Shown here piece by piece: positions 8,605 to 17,416 of a stretch of DNA of 64,000 bases. Below the pieces are notes generated by a model. The model ran no database searches and was not told the origin of the DNA. It worked only from the letters and a program-made list of their open reading frames with translations. Position 1 is the stretch's first letter, and each line of letters opens with the position of its first letter. A program made the translations under genes and the position numbers. The stretch covers positions 10,001-74,000 of the forward strand of contig CAJQUW010016939.1 in the NCBI GenBank assembly GCA_907163375.1. The letters are read 5' to 3'. The stretch comes from Prostheceraeus crozeri. Lineage: Eukaryota; Platyhelminthes; Polycladida; Euryleptidae.

Positions 8605-11600
8605 TTATGTCAATACATCTCCTGAATGTGGTAGCGTGAGTTTTATTCTTTTGGGTGGTGGTATGTTTGTGTCAGGATGTCCATGTGGAAGGGATGTGTT
8701 ATGTCCTATCCAACACCTCTTATCCTCCCATGCTGAAAGTGCTCGTTTCTTGAACGTGTACGTTTTCACAGTATGAACTTGAGATTTTAAGATTGTCATA
8801 TTGACAAACGTTAAATTTTCATTTTTATAGGCCTTCTTATAGGACCGATGTTTCATTTTATGAACAATGGATTTTGATATACTTTTAGCACGCTTAATAC
8901 TATCTGCACATTCTTTTAATTTCATGGAATACATTTTAGGACGGAGGAGAATCATTTCATCTATTTCCTTTCCTGCTGTTTCATCCTTAAAACAACCAAG
9001 TTTGGCTTTATTCTGTATGGAATAGAGTGGATGAGTGGGATTGTAGTTAGATGTGTCGAAATATTTTTCTAATGACTTGCCTACTTCATTAAAATTTAAA
9101 TCTTTTTGAGTGGTAATTCCTAAAAAGAAACTATCTGTATCACCACCCAGCAAGCGAACCTCTTTTACGAGAGGGCATGGTTTTAATATTTTGTAGAAGA
9201 GTTGATACATTTCAAGCTTGGAATAATCTAAAACGGCTTGCCCAATATAGATGGGTTTGCACAACTCAACTTCTGATTTTATCATTTTAACACCTACAAG
9301 ATCCTCATCGATGATGTCTCTATCAATGAAAAGAGGTGATGAGGTCAATTTGTGATATTTTTGTTCATCAACGACTAGTTTGTAGTTCATACGTTTTCTA
9401 ACATCCTCCATGGTCTTTCCGAAAAGACTGTTATTCTTATATTTATAAAAATCCTTTTCAAAATTATTTTGGGCGAGTGCACGTTTTTGACTGTTACTAT
9501 CTATGTAGGGTTTGAGGAAGGCTTTCTGTCTAAATTTGATAATGCGGTGAACTGACTTTAGAAGCATGCCCATTTCTAAATAGAATTTTAGTATGCAGAA
9601 GTGTACGAGATAATTTTTCTTATCATATTGGGTGAGTAAAAGTTTGCGGCATGGTTTGTACCTTGGCTGTCCACAGTCTGTTAAGTTATTATGAAATTGT
9701 GACATGAATGGTGAAAACATATCTTCAGTCACTTCACCAGATTCAGGTGCGAGTGGGAAATCAGTAGTTTTATTTTTAATGCTATTTGGATAAATCAAAT
9801 CCACTTCAAAATAATATCCCCAATCACCTTCATCTGGAATCTTCAGTATGTTTGAAGGGTTGGAGTAATACTGAAGCTCATCTTGATTTAACCAACTAAA
9901 CTCGGAATGAGGTAGTGGTTTAGACAGTGAACTGCCATATAAATTATTTTGGTCATAGTACTTTAGGTGGATATGATCATCACCTACTGTTTCAGATTTT
10001 ATATGATGTTTATTTACAAATGTGAGACCACCGCGTATTCCGCGCTCAAATATATTATACATCTCCGGGTCTTGTAAGAGATGAATGGTCTCACCAGTCA
10101 TTTTAAAGGCTGATTTAAAGGACATGGCTGGTAGACTGACAAAGTGGATAGGATCTAATTTGTCTTCTTCTAATGCCACTCGTCGAAATTCCTGAAAGAC
10201 ATCAGCCAGCAAAATGACATCTAATTCTAAGTAAGCGATCATATAATCGCCAAACGTTTTACATTCAAATTTTAACCATGCCTCTTGAGCATGTTCATAG
10301 TCCTCTACTGGACAATCTTCACCCGTCAAATCGTTTTTGAATTTGTCAATGGAAGGAAGGGTTGTTTCATTTAGTGTAGACATTGAGCTAAAATACGCAT
10401 AAGGAAAGACTCCTTTGCGAGTGATTATTTCATCCGTTAAGTTTGGATAGTGTTTCTTCAAAGTTTGACTATGGGGAAGAAACTTGAGATTTTGAACGAG
10501 AGAAGCTAGTGACGCTGACATGAATTGGAATGAATCTAAAAATTTTATTTCGAAGAAGACTGTCTTATTTTCTTTAGTTTTATCTACTGGTACTTTTGCT
10601 GTCATTGCCATGAATTTTTCTCTCGTTTGTGCTATTACATTAAACTGCCACGATTTCATCTGGCTCAACCCTCCTTTTATGAGCATATGACTGTCATAGC
10701 CCTTAACGTTATGAAAAATGACGGGTAGTACACGACGTCTCAACCTAAGTGAAAAGTTACATTTGGAGCAGAGTGCGTTTCTAAATTTACCAGTGATGTG
10801 ATCATGATCACGCACTTTCTTAATTTTATCGCCATCAAACGTTTTATGACATTTAGGACAGGATGTGCAACTTTCAAATTTTTGTTTGTCTTCATCTGTC
10901 ATATGTAGTGACTTACGCTGCAATTGGGAATCATATGATTGTTGAAATTTAGCAGCTTTATCGAGAAATTCTAGAAATTTTGAAATGCAATCTTCACCTT
11001 GCCAAGTATGCATTTTCTTTTGTCTATTCCTAAAGTGGTCATGCCATACTTTATAGCAGGATATGGCTGCTGGCTTGTGGATGATATCATCAATGTAGCA
11101 TTCTATGTCTGCGTAAATGACACGCAGGGGACTTAATTCGTCACCATTATCCCTATGTGAAAATATTTTATCTTTGGGCATGCGTTCCATTTGTAATTTA
11201 CCTCGCTTGCACCATTCATAGTGAGTTTCAAATGTATCTTTACTCCAAAAGGAGCGGATGCAGCGGTCGCATACAAAATGTTCACCTCTTTTAGAGTGCC
11301 CCAAGTGAGTGTACAAGCGAGAGATTTTGGGAATACCACAGTAGTGCCATTCCTCGCTATCATCTTGTTTTACTAATAAGAGGTTGACTACACGTTCATA
11401 ACAAGTTGAACGTGAATTATAGCGGGCACCCTTCAACCCCTTCTCCCACACGTGAACGACAATTTTAATCTTATTATGTTTTTCGAACGTTTCTACATCT
11501 TTGATTTTCATGTTGTCATTATCACAACCTTCAAAGTCTAGTTCATCCTCCCACTGTCTATAGCTATAGGTATGATTTCGATTCGCGTTGATATCATTAT

Positions 11601-11712
11601 AGTGAAGGATGGATAGGACTGCATATTTGAAACACTGATTTACAATCGACATTGATGTCAGCTTTCTTATTATACAACGTTTTTGGTAGTTTAAATGTAC
11701 CTCGAGCTGCAT
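8605..11712 (-). CDS. Polinton DNA polymerase B
   Basis: 1035 residues, family B of the protein-primed type carried by Polintons; it would copy the element. Domains in order: an N-terminal NQCFKYAVLS..H region with a WEDELDF motif; a C2H2-like unit (FVCDRC...H..WC, ~147-168); Exo I YADIECY (~200-206); a CPKC...RDHDHITG..R..LCSKC zinc/HNH-like insert (~285-318); Exo II FHNVKGYDSHML (~333-344); Exo III GDYMIAYLELDVILLAD (~488-504); Pol A YYDQNNLYG (~585-593); Pol B KNNSLFGKTM (~759-768); Pol C GGDTDSF (~856-862); and a C-terminal ALSAWEDKR block. ATG 11712 gives the longest frame; Met21 (11652) is an alternative just before the conserved part. The frame looks whole. It ends 179 bases from the convergent capsid-related gene. 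Confidence 0.95.
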   Translation of the reverse strand: MQLEVHLNYQKRCIIRKLTSMSIVNQCFKYAVLSILHYNDINANRNHTYSYRQWEDELDFEGCDNDNMKIKDVETFEKHNKIKIVVHVWEKGLKGARYNSRSTCYERVVNLLLVKQDDSEEWHYCGIPKISRLYTHLGHSKRGEHFVCDRCIRSFWSKDTFETHYEWCKRGKLQMERMPKDKIFSHRDNGDELSPLRVIYADIECYIDDIIHKPAAISCYKVWHDHFRNRQKKMHTWQGEDCISKFLEFLDKAAKFQQSYDSQLQRKSLHMTDEDKQKFESCTSCPKCHKTFDGDKIKKVRDHDHITGKFRNALCSKCNFSLRLRRRVLPVIFHNVKGYDSHMLIKGGLSQMKSWQFNVIAQTREKFMAMTAKVPVDKTKENKTVFFEIKFLDSFQFMSASLASLVQNLKFLPHSQTLKKHYPNLTDEIITRKGVFPYAYFSSMSTLNETTLPSIDKFKNDLTGEDCPVEDYEHAQEAWLKFECKTFGDYMIAYLELDVILLADVFQEFRRVALEEDKLDPIHFVSLPAMSFKSAFKMTGETIHLLQDPEMYNIFERGIRGGLTFVNKHHIKSETVGDDHIHLKYYDQNNLYGSSLSKPLPHSEFSWLNQDELQYYSNPSNILKIPDEGDWGYYFEVDLIYPNSIKNKTTDFPLAPESGEVTEDMFSPFMSQFHNNLTDCGQPRYKPCRKLLLTQYDKKNYLVHFCILKFYLEMGMLLKSVHRIIKFRQKAFLKPYIDSNSQKRALAQNNFEKDFYKYKNNSLFGKTMEDVRKRMNYKLVVDEQKYHKLTSSPLFIDRDIIDEDLVGVKMIKSEVELCKPIYIGQAVLDYSKLEMYQLFYKILKPCPLVKEVRLLGGDTDSFFLGITTQKDLNFNEVGKSLEKYFDTSNYNPTHPLYSIQNKAKLGCFKDETAGKEIDEMILLRPKMYSMKLKECADSIKRAKSISKSIVHKMKHRSYKKAYKNENLTFVNMTILKSQVHTVKTYTFKKRALSAWEDKRCWIGHNTSLPHGHPDTNIPPPKRIKLTLPHSGDVLT

Positions 11713-11756
11713 GACTTTCTAATAGTGAAATTTTGAATATGGCTGAGTCCACACCA

Positions 11757-12578
11757 TCAAAAAATGAGAGCGCTGTCGCGTTGATTGAATTTATCTACAT
11801 TTGATTTTAAACATTGAATGTGAAAATTTAGCCAAGACTCGCAGTCTACAACTTCGGTTGCGGAAGAGGAAGGAACATGAAACTGTATTCTCTCCGTCAC
11901 TTGACCCGTTTGAAAATCTATCTTAATATATTTTAGTTTAAGGTAGATGAGCGCCTTCATTCTAAAATTGTCTAAATTGTTGAAGAGCGCTTCGATAATG
12001 TTTGAATTTTGAAGGAGCCACTCAGGAAAATCTACTATTTGAGTATTGGACTCCATGCAGTAGTCGCGTACTAAATTATTATGTGAAACATTAATGAGGG
12101 AGATGGTAGAGGTACCGTTGGTGTAGTGATCATTTGCATGCGTGTGTTGAAGTCTGTGCGAAGATCGCTGAAAGTGACTATCAAAAGAAAGAGGGCACAA
12201 ATCGCAAGGAAAGGAGATGTCATCGTCAGAATCAACTTCACCTCCGGAGATTGATGCCGCTTTGCGTTGACACACACGTTGTTTGATGTGTCGAAGGAGA
12301 CTGTGCTTCCTTGTAAAAATATGTCCGCAGTCGGCACATTCCCACTCGTTGCCTTGCCGCGAGAGTCCTGAGCTGGAACTCACATCACCTGAAAGAGAAA
12401 TCATTCTTTCATCTCTGTTCAAGTCTCAGTGTATTGTTACAACCTACCTTGACTCAACAACTCTAAACTTTCCTCGAGAAGGGAGGGTGTTGGTGATGAA
12501 GTTGATGCCTGAAATTGAGGAAGATGCTATTAGCCACACGTTTGAGGGAGATGAGTGAAGAAATTTTCAACTTACCAT
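11757..12578 (-). CDS. Two-finger C2H2 protein, apparently spliced
   Basis: The main exon (12388-11757) encodes C2H2 fingers WECADCGHIFTRKHSLLRHIKQ and FPCDLCPLSFDSHFQRSSHRLQH, an acidic linker, and a ~130-residue C-terminal region of unknown fold. Upstream there are two good introns on this strand. One runs 12575-12509 (GTAAGT to CAATTTCAG, 67 bp), directly after an ATG at 12578-12576. The other runs 12447-12389 (GTAGGT to CTCTTTCAG, 59 bp), after a 61-base Ser/Leu/Glu-rich exon. Reading phase is kept across both. The product is likely a DNA-binding regulator of the element. It lies 44 bases upstream of the polymerase start on the same strand. Finger content is certain; the splice model is strong but untested. 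Confidence 0.68.
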
Positions 12579-12855
12579 TTCAACGAAATTATGTTTAAGC
12601 TTGATACTTCAACAAGATAGAGACTTCACTCAAATAATACGTCTCAAATTTGGAATTCACTTGTACGCCTCAAATAATAACAGAATTCGCTAGACAACAG
12701 TTCACTTATGCGTCTCAAAGACAGAGTGAAATGACACGAATGTCACTTTACATATATACTTTCATATTCATCATTCATTGGCTGTTCATTCTGATTGGTT
12801 GCTTGTTGATACTTAAGAATTAGAAAACATTTCAAAGTTATTATTCACAGTCAAC
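12579..12855. promoter_or_regulatory. Divergent promoter with a thrice-repeated motif
   Basis: This spacer separates the - strand zinc-finger gene from the + strand small ORFs. A motif close to TTCACTT..ACGYCTCAAA occurs three times: CGTCTCAAA near 12631, CGCCTCAAA near 12666 and CGTCTCAAA near 12712. A TATATA run lies near 12754 and an ATTGG (inverted CCAAT) near 12796. Repeated spacing fits binding sites for a factor acting on both genes, by inference. Confidence 0.45.
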
Positions 12856-13083
12856 ATGACAAGCCCTCCGACAACACCAAACACAAAATTCTCTTCTCCA
12901 TCCTCAACACCAAACGCTCCAACGAAGGTAGAGAAGGTGTTAATACCAGCGGACAACGAAGAGAGTGTATGTGAGAAGGAGTGTCCCGACTTAACAGGCG
13001 TGAGGTGGAAGTATCTCCAGTACGATACTGACGATGTGATGGAGATCACCAGCACGAAATTCCTCCACCAATTATGGGAGTGA
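12856..13083 (+). CDS. Small unrecognised ORF, Ser/Thr/Pro-rich N-terminus
   Basis: 75 residues. The first ~25 are Pro/Ser/Thr/Asn-rich and the remainder is acidic with two Cys and Trp-containing segments ending FLHQLWE. I do not recognise a family. It follows the divergent promoter and precedes another small ORF and a poly(A) signal, so it plausibly belongs to the same transcript at the element's right side. Confidence 0.4.
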   Translation: MTSPPTTPNTKFSSPSSTPNAPTKVEKVLIPADNEESVCEKECPDLTGVRWKYLQYDTDDVMEITSTKFLHQLWE

Positions 13084-13110
13084 TACACCCCTAACTCCCA
13101 GCCACGAACT

Positions 13111-13251
13111 ATGGAGGAGTGGGAGTATACTGACAAAGTGAGGCTCGCAGTGGAAGAACGATTAAAGCAACTGAACTGTTTTTGCTATCTATGTGAAGCC
13201 AGACTCTGGGACGATATTGACGATGAAGACCTTTTGAAATACATGCCATAA
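13111..13251 (+). CDS. Small acidic Cys-containing ORF
   Basis: 46 residues from ATG 13111, too short for most gene finders. It has CFCYLC in the middle and an acidic DDIDDEDLL tail. It lies 27 bases after the previous small ORF, and its stop overlaps AATAAA. No family recognised. Confidence 0.35.
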   Translation: MEEWEYTDKVRLAVEERLKQLNCFCYLCEARLWDDIDDEDLLKYMP

Positions 13252-13255
13252 TAAA
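13250..13255 (+). terminator. Poly(A) signal AATAAA
   Basis: AATAAA overlaps the stop of the 46-residue ORF and is followed by a T-rich stretch. It probably ends the + strand transcript at the right side of the Polinton gene block. Confidence 0.5.
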
Positions 13256-13301
13256 TTTTTATTTCATATTATCTTTGCTTTCATACTGACGTACTTGAAT
13301 G

Positions 13302-13917
13302 GGGCTTCAGTGGATGATTTAACCATGTATACATTTTCATTTGGAAATAGTAGCACGCTTAGTCTAACTTGTAAATCTTAAAACATTTCATATGGACGAT
13401 GATGATAGATGAAATAGTGTCAAATAAAATTAAGATAGCTTACACTTCTGATACAGGGATAGCAATCGACTGCGATCCATGTGTAAAGAGCTTGTTAGAC
13501 TACGGATGGGCTTAAGTGGATGATTTAACCATGTATACTTTTTCATTTGGAAATAGTAGCACGCTTAGTCTAACTTGTAAATCTTAAAACATTTCATATG
13601 GACGATGATGATAGATGAAATAGTGTCAAATAAAATTAAGATAGCTTACACTTCTGATACAGGGATAGCAATCGACTGCGATCCATGTGTAAAGAGCTTG
13701 TTAGACTACGGATGGGCTTCAGTGGATGATTTAACCATGTATACTTTTCATTTGGAAATAGTAGCACGCTTAGTATAACTTGTAAATCTTAAAACATTTC
13801 ATATGGACGATGATGATAGATGAAATAGTGTCAAATAAAATTAAGATAGCTTACACTTCTGATACAGGGATGGCAATCGACTACGATCCATGTGTAAAGA
13901 GCTTGTTAGACTACGGA
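13302..13917 (+). repeat. Three tandem 206-bp repeats
   Basis: Units start at 13302, 13508 and 13714 (GGGCTT.AGTGGATGATTTAACC) with a constant 206-bp step and only a few differences. The unit has a coding-like look: two frames read for 30-40 codons. The third copy runs into non-repeated sequence after CTACGGA. A block of the unit (CAGGGATAGCAATCGACTGC) reappears at 14755. Confidence 0.92.
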
Positions 13918-14028
13918 AGAGACAAGTGTGTTATGTTGCGTGTGGCGCGTGAGTGTCCTCCCATTTCATTCCATTCATCAATTCGTCTCATTGATAGAGA
14001 CAGGTAGAACTCATGGTTCTCATAACGT

Positions 14029-14424
14029 ATGCAATGGAAAGTTTTAGGCAACCTTCGACAGTTGGCTAAATGTCGCCCTGGCGCGAATGCATACTACGTT
14101 GAGACAGAGGCAATCACTTGCAAACATGACGCAGAGAGGTTTAACAAGATTGACCATTGCCGAATGTCCCTTGCGGTATACATAGCTACGGGTTTCACCG
14201 CCGCCCTTTACAGGAACGCCCGTCGAAAGGAAGTATTACACCGAACTTCATTTGCAACGTTCAAGTTGACTGATAGCAGATTCAACTTAATGATAGTATT
14301 CGCCAGTCCGAAGACTGTCCAGGGCAAACCGCGAGGAGGTTCTATCATGTCTTGCCCCATGGTGGCCCTTAAGAGAGCCGATGGTTCGTTCTCGGGGTGT
14401 GAATTTGACTATTGGCTGGAATAG
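14029..14424 (+). CDS. Unrecognised ORF containing the 142-bp module
   Basis: 131 residues. The N-terminal ~75 include a Cys/Arg-containing stretch and a hydrophobic TGFTAALY. Residues ~77-123 are the translated 142-bp module (FKLTDSRFNLMIVFASPKT, then a GKPRGGS loop and a VALKRADGSFSG end). The module also occurs in two other places nearby. I do not recognise a fold. It may be a fragment of a Polinton accessory gene reshuffled by recombination. Real expression is doubtful. Confidence 0.3.
   Translation: MQWKVLGNLRQLAKCRPGANAYYVETEAITCKHDAERFNKIDHCRMSLAVYIATGFTAALYRNARRKEVLHRTSFATFKLTDSRFNLMIVFASPKTVQGKPRGGSIMSCPMVALKRADGSFSGCEFDYWLE
14255..14396 (+). repeat. 142-bp module, copy 1
   Basis: Begins CAACGTTCAAGTTGACTGAT and ends GGTTCGTTCTCGGG. 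Copies 2 and 3 are nearly identical, the same length and the same orientation. Confidence 0.92.
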
Positions 14425-14675
14425 TCAATGGGTATGACGGTTAGGTTGTCATAGACCCTATACCGCCGAGGTCGTACTGGTGCATCTGGCACCTTTCGGA
14501 TGCGGGTGGTATTAGGAGTCCACACCTCATCCGTCTAAACGATCCTCTTGATCTTCCCCTTCTTCTCATCCTCTTCATCCCACTCGTCGAGGATGATGAA
14601 CTCGGGAATGGCGTTGTCTTCATCGATGAAGACGGGAATGTTGTCGGCAGATTACGCTTCCATCGTGACTTCAAA

Positions 14676-15029
14676 TTGAATGAGAAGCGCTACAATCTTC
14701 TGGCTTATATAGGGTTTTCAACAATGAATTGCTCAACAGCGAATCAGAATGCTTCAGGGATAGCAATCGACTGCACAACGTTCAAGTTGACTGATAGCAG
14801 ATTCAACTTAATGATAGTATTCGCCAGTCCGAAGACTGCCCAGGGCAAACCGCGTGGAGGTTCTATCAAATCTTGCCCCTTGGTGGCCCTCAAGAGAGCC
14901 GATGGTTCATTCTCGGGAGTAACGTCATCTTACACCCTACCAATTCTGCTGAGAGAGTCTTTGACTCTCTCTTTGGTAGCACTGTCGACTACCATACTAA
15001 CTGGTACATGGCTAAAAAGTGGAATGTAG
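14676..15029 (+). CDS. Unrecognised ORF with second copy of the module
   Basis: 117 residues; the frame is also open and coding-like upstream of the first Met (FIDEDGNVVGRLRF). It reads NEKRYNLLAYIGFS, then a short block shared with the 206-bp repeats, then the 142-bp module (residues ~35-81), then an unrelated tail that overlaps the - strand ORF at 14930-15196. It looks like a mosaic. No family recognised. Confidence 0.3.
   Translation: MNEKRYNLLAYIGFSTMNCSTANQNASGIAIDCTTFKLTDSRFNLMIVFASPKTAQGKPRGGSIKSCPLVALKRADGSFSGVTSSYTLPILLRESLTLSLVALSTTILTGTWLKSGM
14776..14917 (+). repeat. 142-bp module, copy 2
   Basis: Same boundaries and orientation as copy 1. It directly follows a 20-bp block shared with the 206-bp tandem repeats. 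Confidence 0.92.
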
Positions 15030-15196
15030 CGCCATTCCGTTGGATTGACAGCAGTTGCTGTCATCGGATTGCCAATCCGAGCAAGATTATTAAAAACTCT
15101 GTCTTGCTCCTCTAGCCTGACAAACTCCTCAAATAAATTTCGCGGCCTTAACTGCGGTCCGCGAGGAGAGCTGACTTGAGTGTTCGGCGTCTGCAT
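14930..15196 (-). CDS. Small unrecognised ORF behind a TATA box
   Basis: 88 residues from ATG 15196. The middle is charged and helical (NLFEEFVRLEEQDRVFNNLARIGN), followed by a hydrophobic stretch ending VPVSMVVDSATK. The start is supported by a TATATAAA 32-39 bases upstream on the same strand, leaving almost no 5' leader. No family recognised. It lies between copies 2 and 3 of the 142-bp module and is transcribed against them. Confidence 0.45.
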   Translation of the reverse strand: MQTPNTQVSSPRGPQLRPRNLFEEFVRLEEQDRVFNNLARIGNPMTATAVNPTEWRYIPLFSHVPVSMVVDSATKERVKDSLSRIGRV

Positions 15197-15227
15197 GATT
15201 GAAATGAAATGAAATGAGAGGCAGTGG

Positions 15228-15235
15228 TTTATATA
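15228..15235 (-). promoter_or_regulatory. TATA box (TATATAAA)
   Basis: Perfect TATATAAA on the - strand, 32-39 bases before the ATG of the 88-residue ORF. Confidence 0.5.
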
Positions 15236-15251
15236 CCCCTCTAACACGATG

Positions 15252-15393
15252 CAACGTTCAAGTTGACTGATAGCAGATTGAACTTAATGATAGTATTCGC
15301 CAGTCCGAAGACTGCCCAGGGCAAACCGCGTGGAGGTTCTATCATGTCTTGCCCCTAGGTGGCCCTTAAGAGAGCCGATGGTTCGTTCTCGGG
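15252..15393 (+). repeat. 142-bp module, copy 3
   Basis: Third copy, same orientation, with a few differences. Its translation is not open throughout. Confidence 0.9.
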
Positions 15394-15492
15394 AGTGTCG
15401 TGATGGGGTGGTGAAGGCGGGCAAAGATCTGCAATGAAAATGATATGTATTAGAATAGGATATACTATCTTATTTACTTTTCACTTACCAAG

Positions 15493-16524
15493 TTAGCCAT
15501 CCTTTGGCAGTCTCGCGCGCTTCCGAATAGAAAATTTGTGCAAGTGACCGCGCATTCGTAGGCTGGCATGCAAACATTTCTTGGTCGGATGGCCGTTATA
15601 ACAAATTATTGACTCGTCTAAATTCTGGTTTACGAGTACTTCGCCGGCCAAATGATTATCCCGAATAGGGATGTGAAACTCAAACAAACGATCCTCATTC
15701 ACACGTTCCCACTCATCCCTCATGCGCTCCAACTTCTCATACGCCTGCCTCTCATCACCCCGCCGAGCCACAGTCCTCTCCAACTCAACATTCCTCGCTC
15801 TCAACACACTCATCTCCTTCATCATCTCCTCAAACTTCGCTTCTGCATCTCTCATTCTTCTCTCCGCAGCACTCGCCCTCTTCTCACACTCATCATTCTT
15901 CTCTTCCAACTCTCGCGTCTTTTTCTTCAAATCAGTCACACTACGCCTCATTCTAATATTTTCATCCGCTACCTCCTTCGACTTCAGTTCCTTCTTTTTC
16001 AACTCATCCAACTCCTTCACAACTTCATCCTTCACTTTCTTCAAACTCTCATACTTATTAACCAACAAATCATGCGCCATCTGCTGCGAAACATGCCTCT
16101 TCTCTTCATCCTTCAACCACCTCGCCGACTGCACACGAATCCCACCACTCTTCACTTTTGGAGAAGATGAGCTCTTCGGGGGGTCGGTGATGACAATGTT
16201 TGACACCTCCGACGACGAAGAGCTCAACTTCCTCACACGCTTCCTCACACGCTCCCTATCTAAATCCACATCATCCTCATCATCACTCTCAAGCACTCTC
16301 TTTCGCTCAATCTCACCCTCCAACGACGCAACCGCTCTCGCCAACTCATCATTTTCAGCAACATTCTCAGCCTTACCCTCTCGCTCGATCGCCAACATTC
16401 GCTCCCTCTCTTCCACAATCAACTGCGTAAATCTCAAATCAGTCACTAAACCACCACTACAGTCAGCATGCACTCTGTAAAAACGCGCCTCATCCTCATC
16501 ACCCTTCAGCACTCTGCACTTCAC
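15493..16524 (-). CDS. Coiled-coil protein, unrecognised
   Basis: An open frame of about 343 residues. Residues ~30-85 and ~130-275 are Glu/Lys/Arg-rich heptad-like coiled coil, separated by an acidic DESDDEDDVD run, a basic RKRVRK run and a serine block (LSSSSSEVS). The C-terminal ~70 residues are different: a beta-like FHIPIRDNHLAGEVLV stretch and a Cys/His-rich basic end (CYNGHPTKKCLH). The first codon is not a convincing start; the small frame directly upstream may be its first part or first exon. The organisation suggests a structural or nuclear protein. Whether it belongs to the Polinton or to a separate insertion is unclear. Confidence 0.5.
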   Translation of the reverse strand: MKCRVLKGDEDEARFYRVHADCSGGLVTDLRFTQLIVEERERMLAIEREGKAENVAENDELARAVASLEGEIERKRVLESDDEDDVDLDRERVRKRVRKLSSSSSEVSNIVITDPPKSSSSPKVKSGGIRVQSARWLKDEEKRHVSQQMAHDLLVNKYESLKKVKDEVVKELDELKKKELKSKEVADENIRMRRSVTDLKKKTRELEEKNDECEKRASAAERRMRDAEAKFEEMMKEMSVLRARNVELERTVARRGDERQAYEKLERMRDEWERVNEDRLFEFHIPIRDNHLAGEVLVNQNLDESIICYNGHPTKKCLHASLRMRGHLHKFSIRKRARLPKDG

Positions 16525-16659
16525 TCACGCAACCCTATTCAAGATAATCATGTGGCCGGTGCCCGCCTTCTTCACATGCGCCTTGGCGTCCGCACTGAGA
16601 TTAATTCGCCCACATGAGCACATTTTGATGTGATATTTACGATTCTTATCGTTTGCCAT
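16525..16659 (-). CDS. Small Cys/His ORF upstream of the coiled-coil gene
   Basis: 44 residues from ATG 16659, basic, with CSCGRINLSADAKAHVKKAG resembling one half of a small zinc-binding unit. It lies directly before the coiled-coil frame on the same strand, and a GTGAGT at the junction could be a splice donor. No family recognised. Confidence 0.35.
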   Translation of the reverse strand: MANDKNRKYHIKMCSCGRINLSADAKAHVKKAGTGHMIILNRVA

Positions 16660-16699
16660 GCCTGATTTATTGTTAACTGTAAGATAATGAAATTTGTAT

Positions 16700-17416
16700 A
16701 AGTTTGGAATCATGTAGTACAGTCATATTCCTAAAGAGTGTAGTGAGTGGCACTCGATCCCGTCGACAGCCCGAAGGCCTTGTACTGATCACTAGGGAAG
16801 TGAGAGATCTTCCCCGATACCCGCTCTTTACAGCTGAAGACATCATTGTCACTGCCCCGAAGTGGTAACAGGAACGCCGAGTCAAAGGTAGTGATCAGTA
16901 GCTGGGATCTAACCCCTCAAAGCTGCCTTAGACTTAGTTAAATTTCAAATCTGATAGCAGATTTGAACTCAGGATACTTGAAAACCTTAGTCTATATGTT
17001 AAAACTTTGAAAAAAGTGAAAATTAAGAATTTTTAAAAAATTCCGCATTTTACTACTCATACTACTTTTAAAAAATTTTATCAGTAGTAAAGACACTATC
17101 AAACTCTATCATACAAACTTTGAAGTAAGAAGATAGCTTGCCTACTTCAAAAGATAGAGTCCTTTGAAACACCCGATATCGGGAGCTCAGAGCGACGACC
17201 GTCGCTTACCTCGTCTTTCGATGAAGTGATCAGACTTACGTTGTCGGGGGTTTATATATGCTCGGAAGAAAACTTAAAATGGCTCTATCTCCGAAAGTAT
17301 TCATCGTAGCGACATGCGGTTTGTTGCAAACGATTCGTCTCATCATTCTCTATCATATGACACCTGAACCATTCTCATGTGACCACGAGAAGTGGGTGGG
17401 TCAGCACATGGCCATG
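16700..17416. other. No supportable gene; TATA-like site
   Basis: Short open frames exist but lack family signal. A CATATATAAACCC TATA-like string lies on the - strand near 17247-17259. Confidence 0.4.

Larger units (their letters stand above)
3057..13255. mobile_element. Polinton/Maverick-type element, left end not visible
   Basis: Gene content defines the family: a C-terminal capsid segment of the F54H12.2-like type, an adenain-like protease, capsid-related proteins and a polymerase B with the Polinton N-terminal region. Structural genes are on the + strand; polymerase and regulatory-looking genes are on the - strand. Integrase and ATPase genes and terminal inverted repeats were not found, so the true ends are unknown. 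The repeat-rich 13.3-17.3 kb may also belong to it. One capsid-related copy is broken (about two or three breaks) and the first capsid gene runs into the odd left tract. The other frames look open, which suggests a fairly young insertion. Confidence 0.88.

Noticed and set aside
13810-14007. A 65-codon ORF as an independent gene
   Set aside because: It is mostly the third unit of the 206-bp tandem repeat read into flanking sequence.
15652-16480. Long + strand open frames opposite the coiled-coil gene
   Set aside because: They mirror the charged codons of the - strand gene and are Ser/Phe/Leu or His/Pro-rich without motifs.
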